Shown: positions 16,753 through 25,499, counted from the first letter of the stretch. The stretch is DNA of 64,000 bases from Pseudomonas brassicacearum (GCF_009601685.2 NZ_CP045701.2:2852001-2916000); one strand, 5' to 3'. A program made the numbers and translations. The notes: generated by a model from the letters alone, not told the origin.

Positions 16753-17667
16753 ATGCTCGATCTCAACGATGTTGCGCTGTTTGTCCAGGTGGTCCGTAGC
16801 GGCAGCTTCGCCGAAGCCGCCAGGCGCTTGGGCATGCCTTCCAACACTGTCAGCCGACGGGTTCAGCAGTTGGAGGCGCAACTGGAATCGCGACTTTTGC
16901 AGCGCTCGACCCGCAAACTCACGCTGACCCATGCGGGCCAGGGGTTTTATGAGCGCTGCGTGGATGCAGTGGACGGCCTGATGGACGCCGGACAGGAACT
17001 GATGATGGGCAGCGAGGAGCCCAGCGGCCTGGTGCGCATCGCGGCGATGGCGGACTTTTTCGATTTCTTCCCGATGGAATGGGTGGCCGACTTTTTAGCC
17101 GCGCATCCGCGAGTGCAACTTGATTTCGTGCTCAGCGATGCCCGGGTCGATCTGATTGCCGACCGCATTGACGTTGCCTTTCGCGGCGGTCCCCTGCAGG
17201 ACTCGGGGTATGTCGGTCGCCAACTGCTCAAGAACGACGGTGACGGCATGGTTGCCAGCCCCGCGTACATTGCCGCGCGCGGCGCACCGCTTTCGTTGCA
17301 GGATCTGGCCCACCACGACGGCGTGAGTTTCGCTCATCCCGGCGGCATGACCCATTGGCGATTCGTCGGCCCGGACGGCATCGAGGAACAGGTGCAGATC
17401 GCCAGCCGATTCCACGCCAACACCGCCCAGGCGTTGCGCAGGGCGACTGTCGCCGGCTTGGGCATCGCCGTGTTGCCGGGGGCGCTGAGCAGCCTCGATC
17501 TGGAAGCCGGGAGGCTGGTGCGCGTGCTGCCGCAATACCAACGCACCGGCTTTGGCCTGAATGTGCTCTATCCGAGCCGGCGGCAGTTGCCTCTGGCGGT
17601 TTCGGTGTTCATCGGGTTGGTGATGGAGAAGCTGGAACTCAAGGCGTTTCCGGCGCGGATGCAGTGA
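16753..17667 (+). CDS. LysR-family regulator divergent from pirin
   Basis: A 304-residue LysR-type regulator. It begins MLDLNDVALFVQVVRSGSFAEA, the standard winged helix-turn-helix, with RRLGMPSNTVSRRVQQLEAQL as recognition part; residues from about 90 form the effector-binding domain. Start chosen at this ATG because upstream in-frame codons give no domain. It is 122 bp from the divergent pirin gene, the usual layout for a LysR regulator and its target (pirin and possibly the OYE reductase). Confidence 0.88.
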   Translation: MLDLNDVALFVQVVRSGSFAEAARRLGMPSNTVSRRVQQLEAQLESRLLQRSTRKLTLTHAGQGFYERCVDAVDGLMDAGQELMMGSEEPSGLVRIAAMADFFDFFPMEWVADFLAAHPRVQLDFVLSDARVDLIADRIDVAFRGGPLQDSGYVGRQLLKNDGDGMVASPAYIAARGAPLSLQDLAHHDGVSFAHPGGMTHWRFVGPDGIEEQVQIASRFHANTAQALRRATVAGLGIAVLPGALSSLDLEAGRLVRVLPQYQRTGFGLNVLYPSRRQLPLAVSVFIGLVMEKLELKAFPARMQ

Positions 17668-17950
17668 GTGATCCATTCAGGCCGGTGTCGTGGCGGGATA
17701 AGCATTGTGTGCCGCACTTCCCTTTGTGGCGAGAGGATGTGCCTTGCTCCCGTGATCATCACATCCGCGCAGTAGCCCATTTTTTTCCTTCCCTGCAACG
17801 ATAAAAACCCTCGTTTCGCAAATCTCCCCCCGCCAACACAATCGCCTCGACACCTGATCTCGATAGCTGCAAGCGCCGAACAACAAAAAACCGAACCCGA
17901 GGCGGCGCCATGTCCGCCTGAACCAAACCTACTGCCGGAAGTGCACAGAC

Positions 17951-19276
17951 ATGCCCGTTGAAACCCTACGCATCGATACGCTTGTTATAGGCGCCGGCCA
18001 GGCCGGCGTGGCCATGAGTGAGCACTTGAGCAGGCAAGGCGTGCCGCATCTGGTGGTGGAGCGAAGCCGCATCGCCGAAGCCTGGCGCACCTCACGTTGG
18101 GATTCGCTGGTGGCCAACGGGCCGGCCTGGCATGACCGTTTTCCGGGGCTGGAATTCGAAGGGCTCGACCCGGATGCCTTCGCGACAAAGGACCAGGTGG
18201 CCGATTATTTCGAAGCCTACGCCAGCAAGTTCAACGCACCGATCCGTACCGGCGTGGACGTCAGGCGCGTCGAGCGCAATGTCGGCCGTCCGGGTTTCAC
18301 CGTGGACACCTCTGAAGGCCTGATCGAGGCGATCCATGTCGTCGTCGCCACCGGGCCTTTCCAGCGGCCGGTGATTCCACCGATTGCGCCGCAGAGGGCG
18401 ACGGTCACCCAGCTGCACTCGGCCCAGTACCGCAATCCCCCGCAATTGCCCGAGGGGGCGGTGCTGGTGGTGGGCGCCGGGTCGTCGGGGGTGCAGATCG
18501 CCGATGAACTGCGGCGCGCCGGCAAGCAGGTCTATCTCTCGGTGGGGGCCCACGATCGTCCGCCACGGGCCTATCGCAACCGCGATTTCTGCTGGTGGCT
18601 GGGCGTGCTGGGCGAGTGGGATGCGGAGGCGGTCCAGCCTGGCAAGGAGCACGTCACCATCGCGGTGAGCGGTGCCCGTGGCGGCCATACCGTGGATTTC
18701 CGCAGGCTCGCCCACGAGGGCATCACCCTGGTGGGGCTGACGAAATCGTTCAACGGCGGCGTGGTGACCTTTGAACCGAATCTTGCCGAAAACATCGCCC
18801 GTGGCGACGAGAACTACCTGGCGCTGCTGGATGCCGCCGATGCCTACATTGCCCGCAATGGCCTGGACCTGCCGCTCGAACCTCAAGCCCGCGACCTGCT
18901 GCCCGACCCGCAATGCCTGACCCAGCCGATCCTGGAGCTGGACCTGGTCGCCGCCGGTGTGACCAGCGTCATCTGGGCCACCGGCTATTCGGTGGATTAC
19001 AGCTGGCTGAAGGTCGACGCCCTCGGTGCCAACGGCAAGCCTCGGCATCAGCGTGGCGTATCGAGCGAACCGGGCCTGTACTTCGTCGGCTTGCCCTGGT
19101 TGTCGCGACGAGGCTCGGCGTTCATCTGGGGCGTGTGGCATGACGCCCGGCATATTGCCGACCACATCGTGAAGCAACGCATTTACCTCGCCTACCAAGA
19201 TGCCGACCAGCGCCAGGCCCTTGCACTCGACAGCGATTCGTATCGTTCGAAAACCAGTCTCACGGGAGTCCGTTGA
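17951..19276 (+). CDS. flavin-containing monooxygenase-like NAD(P)/FAD oxidoreductase
   Basis: A 441-residue two-dinucleotide flavoprotein of the CzcO/FMO-like group. FAD motif VIGAGQAGVAMSEHL is near residues 12-26; the NADPH motif VVGAGSSGVQIADEL is in the middle; VIWATGYSVDYSW near the C-terminus is the FMO-type ATGY motif. Such enzymes hydroxylate amines or carry out Baeyer-Villiger reactions on small molecules. Its stop overlaps the RidA start as TGATG. It opens a compact unit with RidA, DUF1028 and M20 genes, so oxidation of a nitrogen compound is a reasonable but unproven role. Confidence 0.85.
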   Translation: MPVETLRIDTLVIGAGQAGVAMSEHLSRQGVPHLVVERSRIAEAWRTSRWDSLVANGPAWHDRFPGLEFEGLDPDAFATKDQVADYFEAYASKFNAPIRTGVDVRRVERNVGRPGFTVDTSEGLIEAIHVVVATGPFQRPVIPPIAPQRATVTQLHSAQYRNPPQLPEGAVLVVGAGSSGVQIADELRRAGKQVYLSVGAHDRPPRAYRNRDFCWWLGVLGEWDAEAVQPGKEHVTIAVSGARGGHTVDFRRLAHEGITLVGLTKSFNGGVVTFEPNLAENIARGDENYLALLDAADAYIARNGLDLPLEPQARDLLPDPQCLTQPILELDLVAAGVTSVIWATGYSVDYSWLKVDALGANGKPRHQRGVSSEPGLYFVGLPWLSRRGSAFIWGVWHDARHIADHIVKQRIYLAYQDADQRQALALDSDSYRSKTSLTGVR

Positions 19277-19686
19277 TGCCTACTCACACACGTATTCGCA
19301 TGTTCAACACCAAGGACACCTACCCGAACCAGACCCTGGACAACGATCTGTGCCAGGCCGTGCGCGCCGGCAACACGGTCTATGTGCGCGGCCAGGTCGG
19401 CACTGATTTCAACGGTCAACTGGTGGGCCTGGGCGATCCTCGCGCCCAGGCCGAGCAGGCCATGCGCAACGTCAAGCAACTGCTGGAAGAGGCCGGCAGC
19501 GACCTGAGCCATATCGTCAAGACCACGACTTACTTGATCGACCCGCGTTACCGCGAGCCGGTGTACCAGGAGGTCGGCAAGTGGCTCAAGGGTGTGTTTC
19601 CGATCTCCACCGGGTTGGTGGTCAGTGCCCTGGGCCAGCCGCAGTGGCTGATGGAAATCGACGTGATCGCGGTGATCCCTGAATAA
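19276..19686 (+). CDS. RidA-family (YjgF) protein
   Basis: A 136-residue member of the RidA/YjgF/UK114 family, which hydrolyses reactive enamines and imines to ketones and ammonia, or does related work in catabolic clusters. Features: the RAGNTVYVRGQVGTDFNGQLVGLGDP stretch and PRYREPVYQEVGKWL near the end. The canonical PGPYSQA-type arginine segment at the C-terminus is not obvious, so it may belong to a catabolic subgroup rather than RidA itself. The ATG at 19276 overlaps the previous stop codon; DUF1028 begins 10 bp after it. Confidence 0.85.
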   Translation: MPTHTRIRMFNTKDTYPNQTLDNDLCQAVRAGNTVYVRGQVGTDFNGQLVGLGDPRAQAEQAMRNVKQLLEEAGSDLSHIVKTTTYLIDPRYREPVYQEVGKWLKGVFPISTGLVVSALGQPQWLMEIDVIAVIPE

Positions 19687-19696
19687 GGAGCAGAGC

Positions 19697-20371
19697 ATGA
19701 CTTTTTCCATCGTTGGGCGCTGCGCCGAAACCGGCCAGTTGGGCATCGCCATCAGTTCCTCGAGCATTGCCGTCGGCGCCCGTTGCCCCTGGTTGCGCGC
19801 GGGTGTCGGCGCGGTGTCGAGCCAGAACATTACCCTGCCGGCCCTGGGGCCGCAGATTCTTGATGAACTGGCCGGCGGCCTGGCGGCGCAAGCGGCGCTG
19901 GAGCGGACCCTGGCGCGCAATGGCTACAGCCAGTATCGCCAGGTGGCGGTGATCGATGCCGAGGGGCGCACGGCGATTTTCAGTGGCGAGCATACCCTGG
20001 GCACCCACAACGCCGTGGCCGGTGAGCAATGTGTGGCGGCCGGCAATCTGTTGGCCGACCGTGCGGTGATCGAGGCGATGGTCGCGGCCTTCGAGCATAG
20101 CGGCGGTTGCCTTGCAGCCCGCTTGATGAGCGCGTTGCAGGCCGGGCAGGCGGCAGGCGGGGAGGCCGGCGCGGTGCACTCGGCGGCGCTGTCGGTGGTC
20201 GATGACCTGACCTGGCCCATCGTCGATTTGCGGGTGGACTGGGCTGAGGAAAACCCCATCGGCGAACTGGACAAGCTTTGGCTCGCCTATCAGCCGCAAT
20301 TGCAGGATTACCTGACCCGCGCGCTCAACCCGACCCTGGCGCCCAGTTATGGAGTGCCGGGCGATGAGTGA
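19697..20371 (+). CDS. DUF1028 family (Ntn-hydrolase-like) protein
   Basis: A 224-residue protein matching DUF1028: MTFSIVGRCAETGQLGIAISSSSIAVGARCPW at the start and VDLRVDWAEENPIGELDKLWLAYQP at the end. From memory of the family structure, DUF1028 has an N-terminal-nucleophile hydrolase fold, which would make Thr2 (exposed after Met removal) the candidate nucleophile. The activity is not known. A ribosome site (AAGGAG) lies 8 bases before the start, and its 3' end overlaps the M20 gene by 8 bp. Confidence 0.85.
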   Translation: MTFSIVGRCAETGQLGIAISSSSIAVGARCPWLRAGVGAVSSQNITLPALGPQILDELAGGLAAQAALERTLARNGYSQYRQVAVIDAEGRTAIFSGEHTLGTHNAVAGEQCVAAGNLLADRAVIEAMVAAFEHSGGCLAARLMSALQAGQAAGGEAGAVHSAALSVVDDLTWPIVDLRVDWAEENPIGELDKLWLAYQPQLQDYLTRALNPTLAPSYGVPGDE

Positions 20372-21533
20372 GCCGCGCAGCCGCGCCCTGCTTGAGCGGT
20401 TGGTGGGCTTTGCCACGGTCAGTCGCGAGTCGAACCTGGCCCTGATCGAGTTCGTGCGCGATTACTTGCAAGGGTTGGGCGTGGATAGCGAGCTGATCTA
20501 CAACGCCGAGCGAACCAAGGCCAACCTGCTGGCGAGCATGGGCCCATCGGTGCCCGGTGGCGTGGTGTTGTCCGGGCACACCGATGTGGTGCCGGTGGAT
20601 GGGCAGGCCTGGACGGTCGAGCCGTTCTGCCTGACCGAGAGGGACGGCAAATGGTTCGGGCGTGGTACGGCGGACATGAAGGGGTATCTGGCATCGGTGT
20701 TGGCAGCGGTGCCGACGTTCCTCGCCAGCGGGCTTTGTCGACCGCTGCACCTGGCGTTTTCCTATGACGAAGAGGTGGGCTGCCTGGGCGTTCACAGCCT
20801 GTTGGACGTGATGGTTCGGCGAATTCCCCAACCAGCCCTGTGCCTGATTGGCGAACCCACCCAACTCCAACCGGTGCTGGGACACAAAGGCAAGCTGGCG
20901 ATGCGTTGTCATGTGCGAGGGGCGGCCTGTCATTCGGCCTATGCACCTTACGGGGTCAACGCCATCGAGCAGGCGGCGCGCCTGATGGGGCGCTTGGGCG
21001 AGATCGGTGCACAGCTGGCCGAACCATCGCGGCATGACTCGCGCTTCGATCCGCCGTTTTCCACGGTACAGGTCGGGCTGATCCACGGCGGCACGGCGCT
21101 GAACATTGTCCCGGCCGATTGCCATTTCGATTTCGAAGTACGCGCCTTGCCGGATTTCAATCCCCAGGGGGTGGCCGAGCAATTGCAGGACTTTGCCGAA
21201 CAGGCACTGCTGCCGGCGATGCAGGCGGTGGCGGGGGATACGGCGATCCGTTTTGAACCACTGTCCGCCTACCCGGGCCTGGCCACTTCGCCCGACAGCG
21301 CTGCTGCACAACTGGTTGCGCACCTGTGCGGCAGTGACGCGTTCAGCACCGTCGCTTTCGGCACCGAAGGCGGCCTGTTTCACCAGGCCGGCGTGCCAAC
21401 GGTGGTCTGTGGCCCAGGCAGCATGGACCAGGGGCACAAGCCCGACGAATACGTGAGCGTTGAACAAATGGCCGCCTGCGATCGCTTGATGGATCGGTTG
21501 GCGAGCTATCTCGCTGAACCCACTGGCCTGTGA
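20364..21533 (+). CDS. ArgE-like M20 deacylase
   Basis: A 389-residue cytoplasmic zinc amidohydrolase of the acetylornithine deacetylase/ArgE group. Motifs: SGHTDVVPVDGQ (metal His and Asp), GRGTADMKGY (bridging Asp) and FSYDEEVGCLG (catalytic Glu pair). The start at MSEPRSRALL is chosen because upstream codons belong to DUF1028. The context of FMO, RidA and DUF1028 suggests it removes an acyl group from a catabolic intermediate rather than making arginine, an inference. Confidence 0.85.
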   Translation: MSEPRSRALLERLVGFATVSRESNLALIEFVRDYLQGLGVDSELIYNAERTKANLLASMGPSVPGGVVLSGHTDVVPVDGQAWTVEPFCLTERDGKWFGRGTADMKGYLASVLAAVPTFLASGLCRPLHLAFSYDEEVGCLGVHSLLDVMVRRIPQPALCLIGEPTQLQPVLGHKGKLAMRCHVRGAACHSAYAPYGVNAIEQAARLMGRLGEIGAQLAEPSRHDSRFDPPFSTVQVGLIHGGTALNIVPADCHFDFEVRALPDFNPQGVAEQLQDFAEQALLPAMQAVAGDTAIRFEPLSAYPGLATSPDSAAAQLVAHLCGSDAFSTVAFGTEGGLFHQAGVPTVVCGPGSMDQGHKPDEYVSVEQMAACDRLMDRLASYLAEPTGL

Positions 21534-21549
21534 CCACGAGGTGTCCAAG

Positions 21550-21666
21550 GTGAACGATTTCAATATCAGGAAAATCCTGGCGGCCAGTCATGCCGACATC
21601 AACGAATGGGCCGACAAGAGCCTTATTGCTGTAGACCACACCGCCCGCGCTTACGGCCACCCTTGA
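21550..21666 (+). CDS. 38-aa ORF with GTG start in the FMO-RidA-DUF1028 cluster
   Basis: GTG AAC GAT TTC ... gives MNDFNIRKILAASHADINEW and 18 more residues, ending at TGA 21664-21666. GAGG at 21538-21541 lies 8 bases before the GTG, a good ribosome site. It starts 16 bp after the M20 stop codon and ends 51 bp before the binding-protein gene, with a strong hairpin between. I recognise no family. It may be a real small protein, a leader peptide for the hairpin, or a decayed gene end. Confidence 0.4.
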   Translation: MNDFNIRKILAASHADINEWADKSLIAVDHTARAYGHP

Positions 21667-21674
21667 GTCCCGTC

Positions 21675-21704
21675 GCCGGCTCGTGCGGGCGAGCCGGCAT
21701 TTTC
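21675..21704 (+). terminator. hairpin between the 38-aa ORF and the binding-protein gene
   Basis: GCCGGCTCG (21675-21683), loop TGCGGG, CGAGCCGGC (21690-21698), then ATTTTC. The 9-bp GC-rich stem with a short T-run could be a partial terminator or attenuator, lowering or conditioning expression of the downstream gene, or a stabiliser of its mRNA. Confidence 0.55.
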
Positions 21705-21717
21705 GAGGAACCGCTTC

Positions 21718-22758
21718 ATGTCCAGATCCTTGCGTTGCAATATTGCGTGTGCGTTGGCGTTGTTGAGTTCCAGCGTCATGGCCGCGCCCCAGAGCTTGAC
21801 CGTGATTTCCTTTGGCGGCGCCACCAAACAGGCCCAGGACAAGGCCTACTTTCAACCCTTCAACGCCAGCGGTGCAGGAAGCATCGTGGCCGGCGAATAC
21901 AACGGGGAACTGTCGAAGATCAAGGCCATGGTCGCGGCCGGTCACACCAGTTGGGACGTGGTCGAAGTGGAAAGCCCCGAGTTGCTGCGAGGCTGTGAGG
22001 AAGGCTTGTTCGAAAAGCTTGACCTGGCAGGCCTTGGCGACCCGGCCAACTACGTGCCCGGCGCATTCAATGAGTGTGGCGTCGCCACTTACGTCTGGTC
22101 GATGGTCCTGGCCTATGACCAGAGCAAACTCGCCAAGGCGCCCAGCTCCTGGGCGGACTTCTGGAACGTTGCCCAGTACCCGGGCAAGCGCGGGCTGCGC
22201 AAAGGGGCCAAGTACACCTTGGAAATTGCCTTGCTGGCCGATGGGGTCAAGTCGCAGGACTTGTACAAGGTGTTGAATACACCGGAGGGCGTGTCCCGGG
22301 CCTTCGCCAAACTGGATCAGATCAAGCCGAATATCCAATGGTGGGAAGCCGGCGCCCAACCGGCGCAATGGCTGGTGGCGGGGGATGTGGCGATGAGTGC
22401 CGCCTATAACGGGCGCATCGCGTCGGCGCAAAAAGAAGGCATGAAGCTGAGCATTGTCTGGCCGCAGAGCCTGTACGACCCGGAGTACTGGGCCGTGGTC
22501 AAGGGCACGCCGAACAAGGCCCTGGCCGAGCAGTTCATTGCATTCGCCAGCCAGCCGCAGACCCAGAAGGTGTTTTCAGAAAACATCCCCTATGGGCCGG
22601 TGCACCGCAAGGCACTCGCCTTGTTGCCGACGGCGGTACAGGAACAATTGCCCACCGCCGAGGCCAACCTGGCTGAAGCGCAAGCCGTGGATGCGGAGTT
22701 CTGGGTTGACCATGGCGAGGAACTGGAGCAACGCTTCAACGCCTGGGCGGCTCGCTAG
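21718..22758 (+). CDS. PotD-like ABC transporter substrate-binding protein
   Basis: A 346-residue periplasmic binding protein with a signal peptide (about residues 1-22, ending VMA). It matches the spermidine/putrescine (PotD/PotF) type: LTVISFGGATKQAQDKAYFQPF at the start, WDVVEVESPELLRGCEEG, and NIQWWEAGAQPAQWLVAGDVAMSAAYNGR. It captures a small cationic or amino compound for import. No ABC permease or ATPase genes lie beside it in this window, so it probably uses a transporter coded elsewhere, or works as a sensor. Confidence 0.86.
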   Translation: MSRSLRCNIACALALLSSSVMAAPQSLTVISFGGATKQAQDKAYFQPFNASGAGSIVAGEYNGELSKIKAMVAAGHTSWDVVEVESPELLRGCEEGLFEKLDLAGLGDPANYVPGAFNECGVATYVWSMVLAYDQSKLAKAPSSWADFWNVAQYPGKRGLRKGAKYTLEIALLADGVKSQDLYKVLNTPEGVSRAFAKLDQIKPNIQWWEAGAQPAQWLVAGDVAMSAAYNGRIASAQKEGMKLSIVWPQSLYDPEYWAVVKGTPNKALAEQFIAFASQPQTQKVFSENIPYGPVHRKALALLPTAVQEQLPTAEANLAEAQAVDAEFWVDHGEELEQRFNAWAAR

Positions 22759-22822
22759 CCACCGAACCGCTCTTGTGGCGCGGGAGCCCGCTCGCGCCGG
22801 GGGCGCAGAAGCTGTGTAGCTG

Positions 22823-23118
22823 TGTAGGAGCTGGCGAAGCCTGCGATCTTTTGATCTTGATCTTGATCTTGATCTTGATCTTGATCTTGATCTTGATCTT
22901 GATCTTGATCTTGATCTTGATCTTGATCTTGATCTTGATCTTGATCTTGATCTTGATCTTGATCTTGATCTTGATCTTGATCTTGATCTTTCGCTTGGGA
23001 TTCAAGTGTTAGGGGAAAGATCGCAGCCTCGTTGCACTCGACAGCTCCTACACGGCTCCTACACAGCTCCTACACAGCTTCACATAGTTCCTACATAGCT
23101 CCTACATAGCTCCTACAG
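22823..23118. repeat. GTAGGAGCTGG-type palindromic repeat, copy 2, greatly expanded loop
   Basis: Starts TGTAGGAGCTGGCGAAGC, contains a 140-bp TTGATC microsatellite in place of the usual 15-45 bp loop, closes with the CGCAGCCTCG...GACAGCTCCTAC arm and ends with several degenerate 11-bp ACAGCTCCTAC-type units to about 23118. It fills the 412-bp gap between the binding-protein gene and the convergent LysR gene; nothing else is seen there. Confidence 0.9.
22851..22990. repeat. TTGATC hexanucleotide microsatellite, 23.3 copies
   Basis: An uninterrupted run of TTGATC from 22851 to 22990. Each unit contains a GATC site. Six-frame translation gives long Ile-Leu or Lys-Ile strings on the two strands, which are artefacts of the repeat, not proteins. 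Confidence 0.95.
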
Positions 23119-23170
23119 GGCGCGGCGCGAGCTGGCTCCTTCGCCGCAGGGTTTGGTGTTTGAGTGGGCG

Positions 23171-24082
23171 TCAGGCCAGCCATTGCCTGAACTGCTCCTT
23201 GCAGTAATCCACGAACAACTGGGCCGGTTTGGTCAGGTGCGTGCGTTTGAGCCAACCCGCCACGAGGGCCGAACCGGTCACGTCCTCGGCGATGTCGACG
23301 CACACCAGGTGTTGCCCATCGTAGGTGCAGGTGGAGTGCGGTCGGGTTACCAGCACGGCAAAACCGAAAGACTGGCCGACCATGCCACGGACCATCTCGA
23401 TGGACGGCGAGCTGAAGACAATGTTGGGCGTCAGGCCCAGCTCCTCGAAGATGCTCACGAAATAGGTGCGGCTGGGCTGCACGTCCAGCAGGATCATCGG
23501 TTCCAGCGCCAGGTCGCGCAGCGACACCTGGGCTTGATCGGCGAAGCGATGCCCCGCCGGCAATAACGCATAGGGCCGTTGTGGCGCCGTCAGCGCCTCG
23601 GTCTCGATGGTGCTGTCGAGGTCGTGCTCATAGAAAATCGCCAGGTCGAAACGCCCCCCCGTCAAACCTTGCACCAGCTCTTGTTGCTCGCCATCCTGCA
23701 CGCGGATCTCCACCCCCGGGAAGCGTTGGCGAAAGCCCGCGATCAGGCGTGGCAGGTAGAGCGGGGCGACGGTTTCGAAGCAACCGATGTCGATCTGTCC
23801 GCTCACCACATCGTTATCGGCCAGGGCGTTCTGCTCGAACTCCCGGGCCATGCGCAACAGCTCCTGGGCCTTGCGATAGAAGCGCGCGCCGCCGGGCGTC
23901 AACGATACGCCCTGGGCATGATGACGGATGAGCAATTGCACGCCGAAGCTGTCCTCCAGCCCTTTGATGGCGGTGGCAATCGATGGCTGGGCGATGTACA
24001 GCTTGCGGGATGCCTCGGCGACGCTGCCACATTCGACGGTGGTGACGAAGTATTTCAGCTGACGCAGGGAATAGGACGCCAC
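23171..24082 (-). CDS. LysR-family regulator
   Basis: A 303-residue LysR-type regulator: MASYSLRQLKYFVTTVECGSVAEAS is the standard N-terminal helix-turn-helix, with KLYIAQPSIATAIKGLEDSF as its recognition part; the rest is the effector-binding domain (residues about 90-300). It resembles the CynR/CbbR-like group more than the ArgP group, judged by eye only. It converges on the binding-protein gene and has no divergent partner within 200 bp, so its target is unclear. Confidence 0.85.
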   Translation of the reverse strand: MASYSLRQLKYFVTTVECGSVAEASRKLYIAQPSIATAIKGLEDSFGVQLLIRHHAQGVSLTPGGARFYRKAQELLRMAREFEQNALADNDVVSGQIDIGCFETVAPLYLPRLIAGFRQRFPGVEIRVQDGEQQELVQGLTGGRFDLAIFYEHDLDSTIETEALTAPQRPYALLPAGHRFADQAQVSLRDLALEPMILLDVQPSRTYFVSIFEELGLTPNIVFSSPSIEMVRGMVGQSFGFAVLVTRPHSTCTYDGQHLVCVDIAEDVTGSALVAGWLKRTHLTKPAQLFVDYCKEQFRQWLA

Positions 24083-24208
24083 GGCACACCTCGATCCGGA
24101 TGGTTTCTACCTACCATACCTTGTGCACGTGGAGGCAGGGGGCGGGTATTGATACGGATTTTGCTGGGCAGTGACGATATTCAGACTGGCTTGGGTGGAC
24201 GCCTGGGC

Positions 24209-24246
24209 AAAAAAGACGCCCGCCCAAGGAACACTGGCAGGCGTCT
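24209..24246 (-). terminator. rho-independent terminator after the NDH-2-like gene
   Basis: On the minus strand AGACGCC (24246-24240) pairs with GGCGTCT (24220-24214) and is followed by a run of T (AAAAAA at 24209-24214 on the plus strand). It lies 50 bp after the stop codon of the leftward oxidoreductase gene. Confidence 0.7.
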
Positions 24247-24296
24247 GGGAAAACCGGCGCAGAAAGGAGGGGGCTGGCCGGGGTAGGGAACGGGAG

Positions 24297-25499
24297 TCAG
24301 GCCACCGGAATCAACGGGTCGGCTGCGGCGAGGGCGGTCGCGCGATCAGCGACCGGCGGGTAGATCCACACCGTGTTGATCTGGGTCTTGAGTTCCTTGG
24401 CTTCTTGCCCGACCAGCTTGAGCTGGCGATCCCACCCTTCGGTATACACCGCGCCCCAGGCGCCCAGGTCCAGGCAGGTCACGTACTTGGGTTGGCTGTA
24501 GGGCATCGGCGCCACGCCCAGCAAGTCGGCCGCGACGTTGTTGCCGGCATAGCGACCCAGGGCGATGGCGTGTTGGCAGGACATCGCTGCGTAATTGCCC
24601 AAGGTATCGGTGGCGGCATAGGCCACGTCGCCGGCGGCGAATATGTCGTTTTGTCCCAACACTTTCAAATGACCGTCGACGTGCAGGCGACCCTGGCGAT
24701 CACGCGTGCCCGGCACATGCTGGGTCAACGGGCTGGCACAGAAGCCCACGGTCCAGATCACGGTATGGGACTCGATACGCTGGCCGCCCGACAGGGTGAC
24801 GCCACCGGCATCGACCGATTCGACCGAGGCGTTGAGGATCCACTCGATACCCAGGTGCTCGGACGCTTCGACAATGGAGGGACGAATGCCGTCGCCCAAC
24901 GCTGCGCCGATCTGTGGCCCGCGATCCACGACGATGACCCGGATGTTCGCGTCATCGCCGAGGACAGCGCGCAGGCGTGCGGGCATCTCGGTAGCGGTTT
25001 CGATCCCGGTAAAGCCTCCACCGGCCACCACCACGGTGTTGCGGGCCGGGCTGTCCGGCAGCTTCTCCAGGGACCTGATATGGGCTTCGAGGCGGGCTGC
25101 CTGTTCGATTTCATCAACGTCGAAGGCATGCTCGATCATGCCTTCAAGGTCGGGGCGAACCAGTTGGCTGCCTGCCGCGAGTACCAGGCGGTCGTAGCCC
25201 AGGGTGCCCTGGGTACCGGATACGTCCACATAGCCAACCTGCTTACTGTTGACGTCGATGCTGTTCGCCGAGCCTTGTACGAATTGCACGCCCACCGCAT
25301 CGAACAGGCCACCCAGCGGCGCGGCCATGGTGTGGACGTCCGGCTCATAGAAACGAGGTCGGATACGCAGCTCGGCCTGGGGGGCCAGGACGCTGATCTG
25401 CACGTCATTGCGATCGTGTTGGTCCAACAGCCGGGCCGCGCTCAATGCGCTCCAGACCCCGCCGAAACCTGCGCCAACAACCAGAATATGTTGTTTCAT
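24297..25499 (-). CDS. NDH-2-like NAD(P)/FAD-dependent oxidoreductase
   Basis: A 400-residue flavoprotein related to type II NADH dehydrogenases, which pass electrons from NADH to quinone without pumping protons. FAD motif VVGAGFGGVWSALSAARLL is at residues 6-24, the NADH motif VVVAGGGFTGIETATEMPARL in the middle, and VLGQNDIFAAGDVAYA (the second FAD contact) later. Start chosen at MKQHILVVGAG, preceded by GGGAGCTCATC; a longer in-frame start adds 55 unlikely residues. It lacks a clear membrane helix, so attachment would be peripheral. An ATAC-N4-GTAT site lies 210 bp upstream. Confidence 0.83.
   Translation of the reverse strand: MKQHILVVGAGFGGVWSALSAARLLDQHDRNDVQISVLAPQAELRIRPRFYEPDVHTMAAPLGGLFDAVGVQFVQGSANSIDVNSKQVGYVDVSGTQGTLGYDRLVLAAGSQLVRPDLEGMIEHAFDVDEIEQAARLEAHIRSLEKLPDSPARNTVVVAGGGFTGIETATEMPARLRAVLGDDANIRVIVVDRGPQIGAALGDGIRPSIVEASEHLGIEWILNASVESVDAGGVTLSGGQRIESHTVIWTVGFCASPLTQHVPGTRDRQGRLHVDGHLKVLGQNDIFAAGDVAYAATDTLGNYAAMSCQHAIALGRYAGNNVAADLLGVAPMPYSQPKYVTCLDLGAWGAVYTEGWDRQLKLVGQEAKELKTQINTVWIYPPVADRATALAAADPLIPVA

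Noticed and set aside
17668..17950. Small gene or terminator in the gap before the monooxygenase gene
   Set aside because: Only a T-run without a paired stem and very short frames were seen; nothing could be supported.
22736..23012. Long Ile-Leu and Lys-Ile ORFs over the microsatellite on both strands
   Set aside because: They are translations of the TTGATC tract and the repeat arms, with no ribosome site or domain.
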